DNA of 64,000 bases, from positions 7,532,001 through 7,596,000 of the forward strand of contig NZ_AP018448.1 in NCBI RefSeq assembly GCF_030294945.1, in the 5' to 3' direction. Source of the stretch: Streptomyces graminofaciens. GTDB lineage: Bacteria > Actinomycetota > Actinomycetes > Streptomycetales > Streptomycetaceae. This document shows, in pieces, positions 36,385 to 45,029 of the stretch. Below the pieces are notes generated by a model that worked only from the letters and a program-made list of their open reading frames with translations, was not told where the DNA came from and ran no database searches. How positions within the stretch are numbered: the first letter of the stretch is position 1; each line of letters starts with the position of its first letter. Made by a program: the position numbers and the translations under genes.

Positions 36385-36420
36385 AACTGCAGGTCACGCT
36401 GTTGACCTGCAGTTTTTCTT
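36385..36420 (+). terminator. tRNA-Thr terminator
   Basis: Perfect 12-bp stem AACTGCAGGTCA with its complement (36403-36414) around a 6-base loop, followed by TTTCTTTCCC: a classical intrinsic terminator. Confidence 0.93.
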
Positions 36421-36669
36421 TCCCTTGACCATGGAACATGTTCGCGGAAACCCCCTTCGACCTACGTGTTGGAACGGGTAGGTCGAAGAGTTCACTCTCC
36501 GGAACGGCTGGCGGCATTTGAGCCCACGAGATGCGCAAGGGGAGCGCATCGGTGCAGTGCTGGACTGGGGGAAGCGGAGCCCGTGCGCGATCGGTGGCTC
36601 CCTCGCTCGTGGCTACTCGAACAGGTCGTGCGAAGGGTCCTACAACTTGGCGGACGATGTCGACCCCGC

Positions 36670-36969
36670 ATGTTCTACGAGACCGTCATCCGCGAGGCGA
36701 TGCACATTGAGGATTTGCGGACGCTCCTGAACGGGCGGTTCCTTGCGGAGCTTTGGTCGCGGTTGGGGTTCCCGCCGCGCGTGCAGGGCGCCTGGGAGAG
36801 TCGGTTGCCTGACCTGGTGAGTGCCGCCATGCAGCATGCGCGGGCTGGGACCGGAAGCGGTCGGCCCCCTGGCCTTTACCGCTGGCGCTCCTGGACGAGC
36901 GTGGCAAGCTCATTCCTTCTGCGTGTGTATTCAGGCCAACTGGGCGGACGTGCCGAGTGGTCCCGGTGA
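36670..36969 (+). CDS. Hypothetical protein, possibly a remnant
   Basis: Open frame giving about 99 residues from ATG at 36670 (MFYETVIREAMHIEDLRTLLNGRFLAELWSRL). The first 55 residues look like real helical protein; the last 35 (after GTGSGRPPG) lose normal composition, so the reading frame may be broken near 36860. It is not recognised. A further short frame continues to 37184 in another phase. The region 36421-37200 is probably the decayed edge of an integrated element behind the tRNA gene. Confidence 0.35.
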   Translation: MFYETVIREAMHIEDLRTLLNGRFLAELWSRLGFPPRVQGAWESRLPDLVSAAMQHARAGTGSGRPPGLYRWRSWTSVASSFLLRVYSGQLGGRAEWSR

Positions 36970-37110
36970 TCCTCGGTGTCGCGGTGGTAGCAGCGGCAGG
37001 TGTGCGCTGGTTGGTCCCGAGGCGGATGCAGCGGCGACTGCGGCCCGGACTTGGCCGTTTGGTCAACCTGCGCAGTAGCGAGCCTGCGCACCGACGATGC
37101 GTCGGAGGGG

Positions 37111-37142
37111 CTCGATGGAGCCTCATGCCTGGCTCCATCGAG
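37111..37142. terminator. Hairpin CTCGATGGAGCC / GGCTCCATCGAG
   Basis: 12-bp perfect inverted repeat with an 8-base loop. No T run; it may serve as a bidirectional stop between the remnant region and the leftward small genes. Confidence 0.5.
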
Positions 37143-37200
37143 GCGATCACATGCGTTCAGTCTTCTCCATTGCCGTTCTCGTGATCCAGGACTGGCAGCC

Positions 37201-37392
37201 TCATCGAGCAAGTCCGCCCACGGCGAGGGACACGAGAATTGCCCCCCAGTCAATGACGTGAGGCAGTCCGGGGAGGAAGGCGCAGAAGGCGAGCGTGGCG
37301 ACGAGGCCCACGAGGAACGCGGCGATCCCGGCCCGACGCCGCCGTGTTTTCAAACCCTGGTCCGAATTCGGTCCCTTTTGCTGCTCGATCAT
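37201..37392 (-). CDS. Small membrane protein, unknown
   Basis: 63 residues from ATG at 37392 (a TTG two codons upstream is possible). Polar head QQKGPNSDQGLKTRRRR, then two hydrophobic helices (AGIAAFLVGLVATLAFCAFL and VIDWGAILVSLAVGGL). It starts 7 bp after the stop of the secreted-protein gene, so the two are probably cotranscribed. No family recognised. Confidence 0.6.
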   Translation of the reverse strand: MIEQQKGPNSDQGLKTRRRRAGIAAFLVGLVATLAFCAFLPGLPHVIDWGAILVSLAVGGLAR

Positions 37393-37399
37393 GAACAAC

Positions 37400-37855
37400 T
37401 CACTTCGTGATGTGGTGACACTGACTCACACACCGCACTCCGTTGACGTAGAGGTGGGCGCACGCCTTGCCATAACGAGGCAGCGTCTGGGGAGAGTTGT
37501 TCCGCATCGGGTCGATCTTGCACTCGCTGTGCGTCTTCCCGCGAGACGTGCGATAGAGCCGGTTGTTGGTGTCGGCATAGGTGAAGTCGATACGCCAGTT
37601 GCAGAAACCGCTGCTCAGCGCTCCGACGAACGCACAGTCGACTCCGGCGTTCTGGTACGTGATTTTCCTGCCGCTCCCTCGGACGATGTGCGTGAACATG
37701 CAGTCGGCACCTTCATCGTCAACACCACCTACGCTGTACTCGAAGGTGCGTACGGGGGTTGACCCGATCGCGCTGGCTTGCGCACCGGTCGGTGTGGTGA
37801 GGACAAGTGCTCCTGCGGCGGCCAGAGCCGTGGTGAGGCGCGCGACGTACTGCAT
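37400..37855 (-). CDS. Secreted cysteine-rich protein, unknown
   Basis: 151 residues from ATG at 37855, with AAAGGAC upstream. Signal peptide YVARLTTALAAAGALVLTTPTGAQASA with an Ala-x-Ala cleavage site. The mature part is small and basic with seven Cys residues (TDGADC, VDCAF, FCNW, ECKI, ACAHL, RCVSQC), suggesting disulfide-stabilised structure. Base composition is lower in GC than the core genes, consistent with acquired DNA. No homologue recognised. Confidence 0.65.
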   Translation of the reverse strand: MQYVARLTTALAAAGALVLTTPTGAQASAIGSTPVRTFEYSVGGVDDEGADCMFTHIVRGSGRKITYQNAGVDCAFVGALSSGFCNWRIDFTYADTNNRLYRTSRGKTHSECKIDPMRNNSPQTLPRYGKACAHLYVNGVRCVSQCHHITK

Positions 37856-38150
37856 GACCAAGGCAGTCCTTTCTGGTGATCTCGTGATGAGCACCTGGGA
37901 CAACCACGTTTGTAGCGGCCAGTTGCACGATTACCGGTCGATTCACTGGCTGTGTGATCAGCGAACGACCGGCTGACCAGAAGAAGCGTTCATGACAGCC
38001 TGGATTTGCACTACAGCCCTCATCTGGACGACCCACGTCACGGAGCGGGCCTCGACGGCGTAGATCCGCAACGCGATTTTGGCAGCGATCCGCTGTATGC
38101 CTCGCGCCGAGTGAGCGACGCGGAGCACGTCAGCGCCTTGTGGGAGACAC

Positions 38151-38229
38151 TTCGCGGTGACTCCGAGGCAAGCGGTCGTGGGCCGTGTCGCAGAGCCCCT
38201 GCTTCGGAAGCATGGGTGGAGACGATCAG
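38151..38229. repeat. 79-bp direct repeat, left copy
   Basis: Matches 47531-47609 with three mismatches. In the right copy it begins at a vapC stop codon and runs through its 3' flank, so it is a vapC-downstream segment. Confidence 0.9.
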
Positions 38230-38236
38230 GCACGGG

Positions 38237-38287
38237 GAGGGCGTCGAGGGCGTATGTGTGGCCGTGCAGGCCGGCTGCGGCGAGCTC
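38237..38287 (-). pseudogene. vapC (PIN toxin) remnant, left copy
   Basis: Codes [18 protein letters not shown] on the minus strand, the same segment found in the right remnant, but the C-terminal ~35 codons are deleted and it abuts the transposase fragment. Too short to be functional. Confidence 0.65.
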
Positions 38288-38509
38288 CGGCGTGCTCGAC
38301 GAGGTAACCGCGTACGTCGTCCAGGATCTCGTCGGCGTCCCACTCGATCCGGTTCGGTAACCGGTGGATGCGAGCGGGACTCGCGTGTCCGGTCTCCTCC
38401 GCACGTGTCCAGCAGTTCCTCCGGTCCGGCGGAGCGATCGGGCCCGCAGGTGGGCCGGGGCCGACTGGCGTGGCTCCTCCCAGTTGAACCGGTGCGCGAA
38501 CCGCTCGGG
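38283..38509 (-). pseudogene. IS701-type DDE transposase fragment
   Basis: Two frames read minus-strand give N-terminal transposase pieces: [20 protein letters not shown] (38444-38509) and, after a frameshift near 38435, [20 protein letters not shown] plus [20 protein letters not shown] (to 38283). This order matches the N-terminal region of Streptomyces IS701-family transposases. The catalytic part is missing, cut off by the vapC remnant. It is dead mobile DNA. Confidence 0.7.
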
Positions 38510-38749
38510 CGGAGCGCCCGGTTCGTCGGCTCGCGACCTGGCATCGGCACGGTCCCCACCCGTGGTCACATCGATGGTCGAGCCGGTCGGCGATCACGAC
38601 AGGCGCCGTGCCGTACCAACCCTCGGAGACACAGGCGTGCGGTAGCGCGGTCGGGGCTTTTGGGCGATATACAGTCATTTGGGTGTCCATGCTTGCCGTC
38701 TGGCCTGATTCTCTGGAGTCCTTCCGATGACGTCGATGAGCCGCCTGCC

Positions 38750-40198
38750 ATGAGGCCCCACCCGACGCGCGGGCGGATCACGGCGCTGGACGCCTACGAC
38801 ATCCGGTTTCCCACGTCTCGTCGGCTTGAGGGGTCGGACGCGATGAATCCCGATCCGGATTATTCGGCGGCATATGTGATCGTCCGCACCGATGTCGGGG
38901 ACGGGCTGGAGGGGCATGGGTTCTGCTTCACCATCGGCCGGGGCAATGAGGTCGAGGTGGCGGCGATCAACGCGTTGCGTTCCCATGTGGTGGGGCTGCG
39001 GCTGGGAGAGGTCCTGTCCGACCTCGGGGGGTTCTGGCGCTCGCTCGTCGGCGACAGTCAGCTGCGGTGGCTGGGGCCGGAGAAGGGCGTGGTGCACATG
39101 GCCATCGGGGCCGTGGTGAACGCCGTATGGGATCTGTGCGCGAAGCGGGAGGGGAAGCCGCTGTGGAAGCTGCTGGCCGACCTCGCGCCGGAGCAGGTGG
39201 TCGCGTTGATCGACTTCCGTTATGTGGAGGACGCGCTGACCCCCGATGAGGCGCTGGGGATTCTGCGGCGGGCGCGGAGCGGGATGGGGGAGCGGGAGGA
39301 GCGGCTGCTCGCCGAGGGGTATCCGGCGTATGCCACGTCTCCCGGCTGGCTCGGTTACCCGGACAGCAAGGTCGCCGGGTTGGCCCGGGAGGCCGTGGAC
39401 AGTGGGTTCACGCAGATCAAACTCAAGGTCGGCGCCGATCTGGGTGACGATGAGCGGCGGTGCCGTACCGCGCGGGGGACGATCGGCCCCGGGGTGCGGA
39501 TGGCGCTGGACGCCAATCAGCGCTGGGGGGTCGATGAGGCGGTCGGGTGGATCCGGCGGCTGGCGGAGTTCGACCCTTACTGGATCGAGGAGCCGACCAG
39601 CCCGGACGACATTCTCGGTCTCGCGGCGATCCGCCGGCAGGTGGCGCCGGTGCGGGTGGCGGCGGGCGAACATGTGCACAACCGGGTGATGTTCAAGCAA
39701 CTGCTCCAGGCGGACGCGCTCGACTTTCTGCAGTTGGACGCCTGCCGGGTCGGGGGAGTCAACGAGAACCTGGCGATCCTCCTGCTTGCGGCCAAGTTCG
39801 GGATCCCGGTGTGCCCGCACGCGGGCGGGGTGGGCCTGTGCGAGCTCGTGCAGCATCTGGCGATGTTCGACTATCTGGCGGTCTCCGGCACCCTCCAGGA
39901 CCGGGTCATCGAGTATGTCGACCATCTGCACGAGCACTTCCTCGACCCGGTCGTGATCGTCCGGGGACGGTACGCGGCCCCGACCGCCCCCGGCTTCAGC
40001 TCGGCGATGCGGCCCGAGTCGCTCGCCGCGTACGCGTTCCCCGGCGGCGCCGCCTGGCAGACCCCGTACGACGAGTCCCCGGCCGGACCGTACGACGAGT
40101 CCCCGGCCGGACCGTACGACGAGCCCCCGGCCGGACCGTACGACGAGTCCCCGCCCGGACCGTATGACGATCCCCCGGCTGAAGGACCCCCGGCATGA
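38750..40198 (+). CDS. L-fuconate dehydratase, with repeat-expanded C-terminus
   Basis: 482 residues, enolase superfamily; dehydrates L-fuconate to 2-keto-3-deoxy-L-fuconate in oxidative fucose catabolism. Residues fit the studied Xanthomonas enzyme with a constant +6 offset: Lys224/Lys226 (IKLKVG), Mg ligands Asp254 (LDANQRW), Glu280 (WIEEP), Glu307 (AAGEHVH) and acid/base His357 (CPHAGGVG). The enzyme proper ends near 435. The remaining ~45 residues are five [12 protein letters not shown] repeats, unlike other family members. The start at 38750 has no strong ribosome site. The SDR gene overlaps by 4 bp (ATGA). Confidence 0.9.
   Translation: MRPHPTRGRITALDAYDIRFPTSRRLEGSDAMNPDPDYSAAYVIVRTDVGDGLEGHGFCFTIGRGNEVEVAAINALRSHVVGLRLGEVLSDLGGFWRSLVGDSQLRWLGPEKGVVHMAIGAVVNAVWDLCAKREGKPLWKLLADLAPEQVVALIDFRYVEDALTPDEALGILRRARSGMGEREERLLAEGYPAYATSPGWLGYPDSKVAGLAREAVDSGFTQIKLKVGADLGDDERRCRTARGTIGPGVRMALDANQRWGVDEAVGWIRRLAEFDPYWIEEPTSPDDILGLAAIRRQVAPVRVAAGEHVHNRVMFKQLLQADALDFLQLDACRVGGVNENLAILLLAAKFGIPVCPHAGGVGLCELVQHLAMFDYLAVSGTLQDRVIEYVDHLHEHFLDPVVIVRGRYAAPTAPGFSSAMRPESLAAYAFPGGAAWQTPYDESPAGPYDESPAGPYDEPPAGPYDESPPGPYDDPPAEGPPA
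40064..40183 (+). repeat. 24-bp minisatellite, 5 units, in fuconate dehydratase
   Basis: Units start at 40064, 40088, 40112, 40136 and 40160, coding [32 protein letters not shown] and PYDDPPAE. In-frame, so it only lengthens the tail. Confidence 0.95.
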
Positions 40199-40962
40199 AC
40201 CGCGGGGAGGAATTCCAGGGGCTGACCGCGGTCGTCACCGGCGGGGCGTCCGGGATCGGCCTGGCCACCGCCGAGACCCTGGCCGCGAGGGGGTGCCGGG
40301 TGGCGGTGCTCGACCGGGTTCCCGGGCCCGTGCCCGCGTGGCTGCACCCGGTACAGGCCGATGTCGGGGACGCCGTATCGGTGGCCGACGCCGTGAGCCG
40401 GGTGGCGGACCTGTTCGGCGGCCTGGATGTGCTGGTCAACAACGCCGGCATCGGCGCCCAGGGCACCGTCGAGGACAACGCGGACGAGGAATGGCACCAC
40501 GTGTTGGACATCAATGTGCTCGGCATCGTCCGCACCAGCCGGGCGGCACTGCCGTATCTGCGCCGGTCTCCCAGCGCGGCCATCGTCAACACCTGCTCGG
40601 TCGCGGCGCTGGCCGGGCTGCCGCAGCGGGCGCTGTACGCGGCCAGCAAGGGCGCGGTGCTCGCGCTGACCCTGGCGATGGCCGCCGACCACATCGGCGA
40701 GGGCATCCGGGTCAACTGCGTCAACCCAGGCACCGTGGACACCCCCTGGGTGCGCCGGCTGCTCGAACACTCCGACGACCCGGCGGCCGAACGCGCCGCT
40801 CTCATCGCCCGCCAGCCCACCGGCCGCCTGGTCACCGCCCAGCAGGTCGCGGACGCCATCGCGTATCTCGCCGGGCCGCTGGCCGGTGCCACCACCGGGA
40901 CGGCACTCGCCGTGGACGGAGGGATCCAGGGCATCCGCACACGTCCGGACTCCTTCCACTGA
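40195..40962 (+). CDS. Short-chain dehydrogenase, probable 2-keto-3-deoxy-L-fuconate dehydrogenase
   Basis: 255 residues, classical [14 protein letters not shown](P)-binding loop at 15-22, NNAG at 82-85, Asn107, Ser135, Tyr148 and Lys152 (YAASK) as the catalytic tetrad, and PGTVDTPW after the active site. ATG overlaps the dehydratase stop, so the two steps are coupled. The pathway order makes 2-keto-3-deoxy-L-fuconate oxidation the likely reaction; L-fucose dehydrogenase is the alternative. No fucose mutarotase, lactonase or aldolase gene lies in the window. Confidence 0.83.
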   Translation: MNRGEEFQGLTAVVTGGASGIGLATAETLAARGCRVAVLDRVPGPVPAWLHPVQADVGDAVSVADAVSRVADLFGGLDVLVNNAGIGAQGTVEDNADEEWHHVLDINVLGIVRTSRAALPYLRRSPSAAIVNTCSVAALAGLPQRALYAASKGAVLALTLAMAADHIGEGIRVNCVNPGTVDTPWVRRLLEHSDDPAAERAALIARQPTGRLVTAQQVADAIAYLAGPLAGATTGTALAVDGGIQGIRTRPDSFH

Positions 40963-40963
40963 C

Positions 40964-41088
40964 ATGACCAACCACCAACCACCAACCACCAACCACCAAC
41001 CACTGAATCAGTGACCACTGACCACTGATCACTGACGAGCCAACCACTGACCACTGATCACTGACATGACCGACCACCGACCACTCAC
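40964..41088 (+). repeat. Intergenic simple repeats between SDR and binding-protein genes
   Basis: A run of 7-bp CAACCAC units (about 40970-41002) is followed by two copies of TGACCACTGATCACTGAC, with further CCGACCAC units. Low complexity, unlike ordinary leaders; no promoter is recognisable. TGATCA palindromes recur twice. Confidence 0.85.
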
Positions 41089-41103
41089 TCGGAGCCGAGC
41101 ACC

Positions 41104-42147
41104 ATGAAGCGACGCATCGCCGCCGTCGGAACAGCCCTCGCACTCGGCTGCGGGCCGGCCGTCACCGCCTGCGACGGGGGCACGAGCAGCACCGACAACA
41201 CCGCTTCGGGCAAGGTCGGGGTGGTGCTGCCGCTGCTCACCTCACCGTTCTGGGAGTCGTACGACTCCTACATCCCCAAGCAGGCCGCCGCCCAGGACGT
41301 CCGCTTGCTTCAGACGGTGAACTCCGACTCCGATCCGAGCAAACAGATCACCGACATCCAGAATCTGCTCGCCCAGAACGCGAAGGGCCTGGTCGTCTCG
41401 CCGCTGGACTCCGCGGCGATCGTCGCCGGGCTGAATGCCGCGCAAGCCAAGGACGTGCCGGTGGTCGCCGTCGATGTGGCGCCGGACAAGGGCAAGGTCG
41501 CGATGGTGGTCAGGGCCGACAACCGTGCCTATGGGGAGAAGGCCTGTCGGCACATCGGCGACGCGGTGAAGACGGGCAAGGTCGTACAGATCCAGGGCGA
41601 TCTGGCGTCGATCAACGGGCGGGACCGGTCGGAGGCGTTCAGCGCGTGCATCAAGAAGAACTACCCAGGCATCAGGGTGCTGGACATTCCCGCCGTCTGG
41701 AAGGCGGAGAGGGCGGCGGCCGGTCTGGAGGCGCTGTACACCGCCAACCCCGATATCAAGGGCATCTACATGCAGGCCGGCGGCGTGTATCTGGCCCCCA
41801 CGTTGAGCACGCTGCGGCGGCACGACGCGCTGGTGGCGGCCGGTAGTCCCGGGCACATCGTGATCGTCTCCAACGATGGCATCCCGCAGGAGCTGGATGC
41901 GATCCGCGAGGGCCTGATCGATGCGACCGTCTCCCAGCCGGCCGACCAGTACGCCAAATACGGCATCTACTACATCAAGCGGGCGATGGAGGGCGAGACC
42001 TTCCGCCCGGGCCCGACCGACCACGACAGCACCATCGTCCGGCTGCCCAGCGGAATTCTGGAGGACCAGCTGTCGGCACCGTTGGTGACCGAGGACAACG
42101 TCGACGACGCGTCGCTGTGGGGCAACCAGATCGGCAAGAGCTCCTGA
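41104..42147 (+). CDS. Sugar ABC transporter substrate-binding lipoprotein (RbsB-like)
   Basis: 347 residues. Signal RIAAVGTALALGCGPAVTAC with lipid-accepting Cys23. The mature protein is a periplasmic-binding-protein fold of the ribose/LacI class: VGVVLPLLTSPFWESYDSYIPKQA, the SPLDSAAIVAGLNAAQAKDVPVVAVD hinge segment, and GIPQELDAIREGLIDATVSQPADQYAKYG. Ligand is probably a (deoxy)hexose such as L-fucose or rhamnose, inferred from the neighbouring catabolic genes. ATG at 41104 has GGAG upstream. Confidence 0.9.
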   Translation: MKRRIAAVGTALALGCGPAVTACDGGTSSTDNTASGKVGVVLPLLTSPFWESYDSYIPKQAAAQDVRLLQTVNSDSDPSKQITDIQNLLAQNAKGLVVSPLDSAAIVAGLNAAQAKDVPVVAVDVAPDKGKVAMVVRADNRAYGEKACRHIGDAVKTGKVVQIQGDLASINGRDRSEAFSACIKKNYPGIRVLDIPAVWKAERAAAGLEALYTANPDIKGIYMQAGGVYLAPTLSTLRRHDALVAAGSPGHIVIVSNDGIPQELDAIREGLIDATVSQPADQYAKYGIYYIKRAMEGETFRPGPTDHDSTIVRLPSGILEDQLSAPLVTEDNVDDASLWGNQIGKSS

Positions 42148-42199
42148 CCCGGGTGACCCGGGAGACCGTCTCCCCGGGCCCCCAGGAAGCGAGACGGCG

Positions 42200-43750
42200 A
42201 TGAACCGGACGCCACCGACCCACCCCCGCGCCGATGGCGGCGGCCGCCGCGCGGTGGCCGAGGCCCGCGGGATCCACAAGCGCTACGGGCCCACCGTGGC
42301 CTTGGACGGCGTGCGGATCGCCGTCCGGGCCGGTGAGTCGCACGCCCTGGTCGGCCGTAACGGGGCCGGCAAGTCGACGCTGGTGGCCATCCTGACCGGA
42401 CTGCAGCGGCCGGACCGCGGCGTTGTGCTGTTCGACGGCGAACCCGCGCCCGGCCTGGCGGACCGCGAGGCGTGGCAGCGGCGGGTCGCCTGCGTCTACC
42501 AGCAGTCGACGATCATCCCTGACCTCACCGTCGCCGAGAACCTGTACGTCAACCGGCAACCCACGGGACGCGGCCAGGTGATCAGCTGGCGGCGGATGCG
42601 TGCGGCGGCCCGCGAGCTGCTGGACGAATGGGGTGTGGAGGTCGACGAGAACGTGCCGGCCGGCGGGCTCACCGTCGAGGACGCCAAGATGGTGGAGATC
42701 GCGAGGTCGATCTCGCGCGGAACCCGGTTCATCATTCTGGACGAGCCGACCGCCCAGCTGGACAGCCGGGCGATCGACCGCCTGTTCACCCATGTCCGGC
42801 GGTTGCAGCGGGCCGGGATCACCTTTCTCTACATCTCCCACCACCTGGAGGAGGTCTACGCCGTCTGCCAGGTCGTCACCGTCTTCCGGGACGCCCGCTG
42901 GATCACCACGGCGCCCGTGGGCGAGCTGGGCAGGACCCAACTCGTCGAGGCGATGACCGGAGGGCGGGGCGCGGGTGCGGCTCCCGGCTTCGGCGCGATC
43001 CGGTCGCGGGCTGCGGACGCGCCCGTGGCCGTACGGGTGGACCGGCTGAGCGGCCCGCATTTCACGGACGTCAGCTTCGCCATCCGGTCCGGCGAGACGG
43101 TGGGGCTGACCGGGCTCGCGGGCTCCGGGAGCCATCAGGTCGCCGAGGCGCTCGCCGGGCTGTACCGGCCCGACAGCGGGCGGATCGAGGTTCTCGGCCG
43201 TCCGACGCGGCCTGGCAGCGTCCCCTCGGCGCTCGCGGCGGGCGTGGGCTGTGTGCCGCGCGACCGGCACCACGAAGGGCTGGTACCGGAACTGTCGGTG
43301 GCGGAGAACGCCTCCATGACCATCATGGACCGGCTGGGGCGGCTGGGCGTGATCTCACGCCCGGCCCGGGACGCCATCGCCCGGCGGACGATCACCGGTC
43401 TCGACATCACGACGGGCGGCCCGGACCAGCCGGTCAAGGACCTGTCGGGCGGTAACCAGCAGAAGGTCGTCATGGGCCGGGCGCTGGCCACCGACCCGGG
43501 GGTACTGGTGCTCATCAATCCGACGGCGGGTGTCGACGTGCAGTCCAAGCGGGCGCTGCTGTCGGTCGTCGACCGGGCCAGGGCCGCGGGACGCGCGGCA
43601 CTCGTCGTCTCGGACGAGCTGGCGGACCTGCGGAGCTGCGACCGCGTCCTGGTGATGTTCAACGGCTCTCTCGCCGCCGAGTACAGCGTCGGCTGGACCG
43701 ACGAAGAACTGGTGGCCTCGATCGAAGGGGTCGGCACCGGCCATGAATGA
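42200..43750 (+). CDS. Sugar ABC transporter ATPase (RbsA-like, two domains)
   Basis: 516 residues. First ATPase: Walker A GRNGAGKST, Walker B FIILDEPTAQLD, but the signature is GGLTVEDAK instead of LSGGQ. Second ATPase: signature LSGGNQQKVVMGRALA is intact, while its P-loop (GLAGSGSHQVAEAL) and Walker B (VLVLINPTAGVD, lacking the catalytic Asp-Glu) are degenerate. One composite ATP site can therefore be active. This asymmetry is common in ribose-class transporters. The gene ends overlapping the permease start by 8 bp. Confidence 0.92.
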   Translation: MNRTPPTHPRADGGGRRAVAEARGIHKRYGPTVALDGVRIAVRAGESHALVGRNGAGKSTLVAILTGLQRPDRGVVLFDGEPAPGLADREAWQRRVACVYQQSTIIPDLTVAENLYVNRQPTGRGQVISWRRMRAAARELLDEWGVEVDENVPAGGLTVEDAKMVEIARSISRGTRFIILDEPTAQLDSRAIDRLFTHVRRLQRAGITFLYISHHLEEVYAVCQVVTVFRDARWITTAPVGELGRTQLVEAMTGGRGAGAAPGFGAIRSRAADAPVAVRVDRLSGPHFTDVSFAIRSGETVGLTGLAGSGSHQVAEALAGLYRPDSGRIEVLGRPTRPGSVPSALAAGVGCVPRDRHHEGLVPELSVAENASMTIMDRLGRLGVISRPARDAIARRTITGLDITTGGPDQPVKDLSGGNQQKVVMGRALATDPGVLVLINPTAGVDVQSKRALLSVVDRARAAGRAALVVSDELADLRSCDRVLVMFNGSLAAEYSVGWTDEELVASIEGVGTGHE

Positions 43751-44882
43751 CACCGCGCCGAACGGCCCGACGAACGGTGGCCCGGCGAACGGTGGCCCGG
43801 CGAACGGCGGTCCGATGAACGGCGGTCCGATGAACGGTGGCCCGGCGAACGATGGCCCGACGTCCGGTGGCCCGACGTCCGGTGGCGGGCCGGACAGAGC
43901 GGCCCGCCGCCCCGTCCGCGCGATCGCCCTGGGGCGGATCCGGGACCTGGCGCTGCTGCCCGCGGTGCTCCTGCTGCTGGTCATCGGTGCGGTCAGCAAC
44001 GAGAGCTTCCTGGAGCGGGACAACCTGCTGAATGTGCTCAGCGCCTCCTCGGCGCTCGGACTGCTGGTGCTCGCCGAGGCGATGATCCTGATCAGCGGCA
44101 AGATGGACCTCTCGCTGGAATCGATCGCGGGGCTCGCCCCGGCCCTCGGCTTCATGGCCGTGATCCCGGCCGCCTCGGCGGGGTTCGGCAGCGATCTGCC
44201 CACCTGGTTCGGCCTGCTGATCATTCCGCTCACCGGGGCGCTGATCGGGGCCGTGAACGGTCTGCTGATCGTCAAGCTCCAGCTCAACGGATTCATCGTG
44301 ACCCTGGCGATGAACATCGTGCTGCGCGGGGTCCTGGTCGGCATGGTGTCCGGCAAGACCCTGTTCGACGCCCCCGCCGCGTTCCTGGCCCTCGGGTCCG
44401 ACAACTGGCTCGGCGTCCCCGTCTCCGTGTGGGTGACCGGCGCCTGTTTCGCCGTCGCCGGGTGGGCGCTGCGTTACCACCGGCTGGGACGCGCGGTGTA
44501 CGCGGTGGGCGGCAACGCCCCCGCGGCGCGGGCGGCGGGCATCCGGGTCGAACGGGTGGCCTGGGGAGTTCTGATCATCGGCGGGACGCTGGCCGCGGTG
44601 GCCGGTCTGGTGATCGCCGGACGGGTCGGGGCGATCAACGCCAATCAGGGACAGGGCCTGATCTTCACCGTGTTCGCGGCCGCTGTCATCGGCGGCATCA
44701 GCTTGAACGGCGGCAAGGGATCCCTGGCCGGGGCGCTGCTCGGGGTCCTGCTGCTGGGCATGCTGGAGAACCTGCTCACCCTGGCGCAGGTGTCGTCCTT
44801 CTGGATCCAGGCCATCTACGGCGCGATCATCCTGGTGGCGCTGATGATCGCCCGGCTCACCACCGGCGAGGGCCAGGAGTAG
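43743..44882 (+). CDS. Sugar ABC transporter permease (RbsC-like) with repeat N-terminus
   Basis: 379 residues. Residues 1-55 are a low-complexity tail of NGGPA/NGGPM repeats. The permease begins near 60 (IRDLALLPAVLLLLVIGAV) with 8-10 membrane helices, EAMILISGKMDLSLESIAGLAP, and GGISLNGGKGSLAGALLGVLLLG, the conserved loop contacting the ATPase. The stop TAG falls within a repeat whose other copies read TGG; the same frame stays open to a TGA at 44994-44996. It shares transcription with the binding protein and ATPase genes. Confidence 0.9.
   Translation: MNDTAPNGPTNGGPANGGPANGGPMNGGPMNGGPANDGPTSGGPTSGGGPDRAARRPVRAIALGRIRDLALLPAVLLLLVIGAVSNESFLERDNLLNVLSASSALGLLVLAEAMILISGKMDLSLESIAGLAPALGFMAVIPAASAGFGSDLPTWFGLLIIPLTGALIGAVNGLLIVKLQLNGFIVTLAMNIVLRGVLVGMVSGKTLFDAPAAFLALGSDNWLGVPVSVWVTGACFAVAGWALRYHRLGRAVYAVGGNAPAARAAGIRVERVAWGVLIIGGTLAAVAGLVIAGRVGAINANQGQGLIFTVFAAAVIGGISLNGGKGSLAGALLGVLLLGMLENLLTLAQVSSFWIQAIYGAIILVALMIARLTTGEGQE
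43773..43886 (+). repeat. 15-bp minisatellite in permease N-terminus
   Basis: About seven and a half in-frame units (AACGGTGGCCCGGCG and variants) coding NGGPA, NGGPM, NDGPT and SGGPT. Confidence 0.93.
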
Positions 44883-44955
44883 AGCGAGGGCCAGGAGTGG
44901 AGCGAGGCCCAGGAGTGGAGCGAGGGCCAGGAGTGGAGCGAGGGCCAGCAGCGGT
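44866..44955 (+). repeat. 18-bp minisatellite spanning the permease stop codon
   Basis: Five units of GAGCGAGGGCCAGGAGTG type. The first holds the permease TAG; the following units carry TGG at that place, coding SEGQEW in the extended frame. Confidence 0.92.
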
Positions 44956-45029
44956 CCGAGGGGGGGAGCAGCGCTGGTCGATACCTCATAGAATGACCCA
45001 TATGCCATCCGCGAGATGGGACGGCCGTC

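Noticed and set aside
38151..38229. Phage attL/attR pair
   Set aside because: The repeat is the 3' flank of two vapC copies and no integrase is present; a shared ancestry of toxin genes explains it better than attachment sites.
40064..40183. CRISPR array in the 24-bp repeats
   Set aside because: Units are contiguous with no spacers and lie in-frame in a gene; no cas genes nearby. The same applies to 51417-51632.
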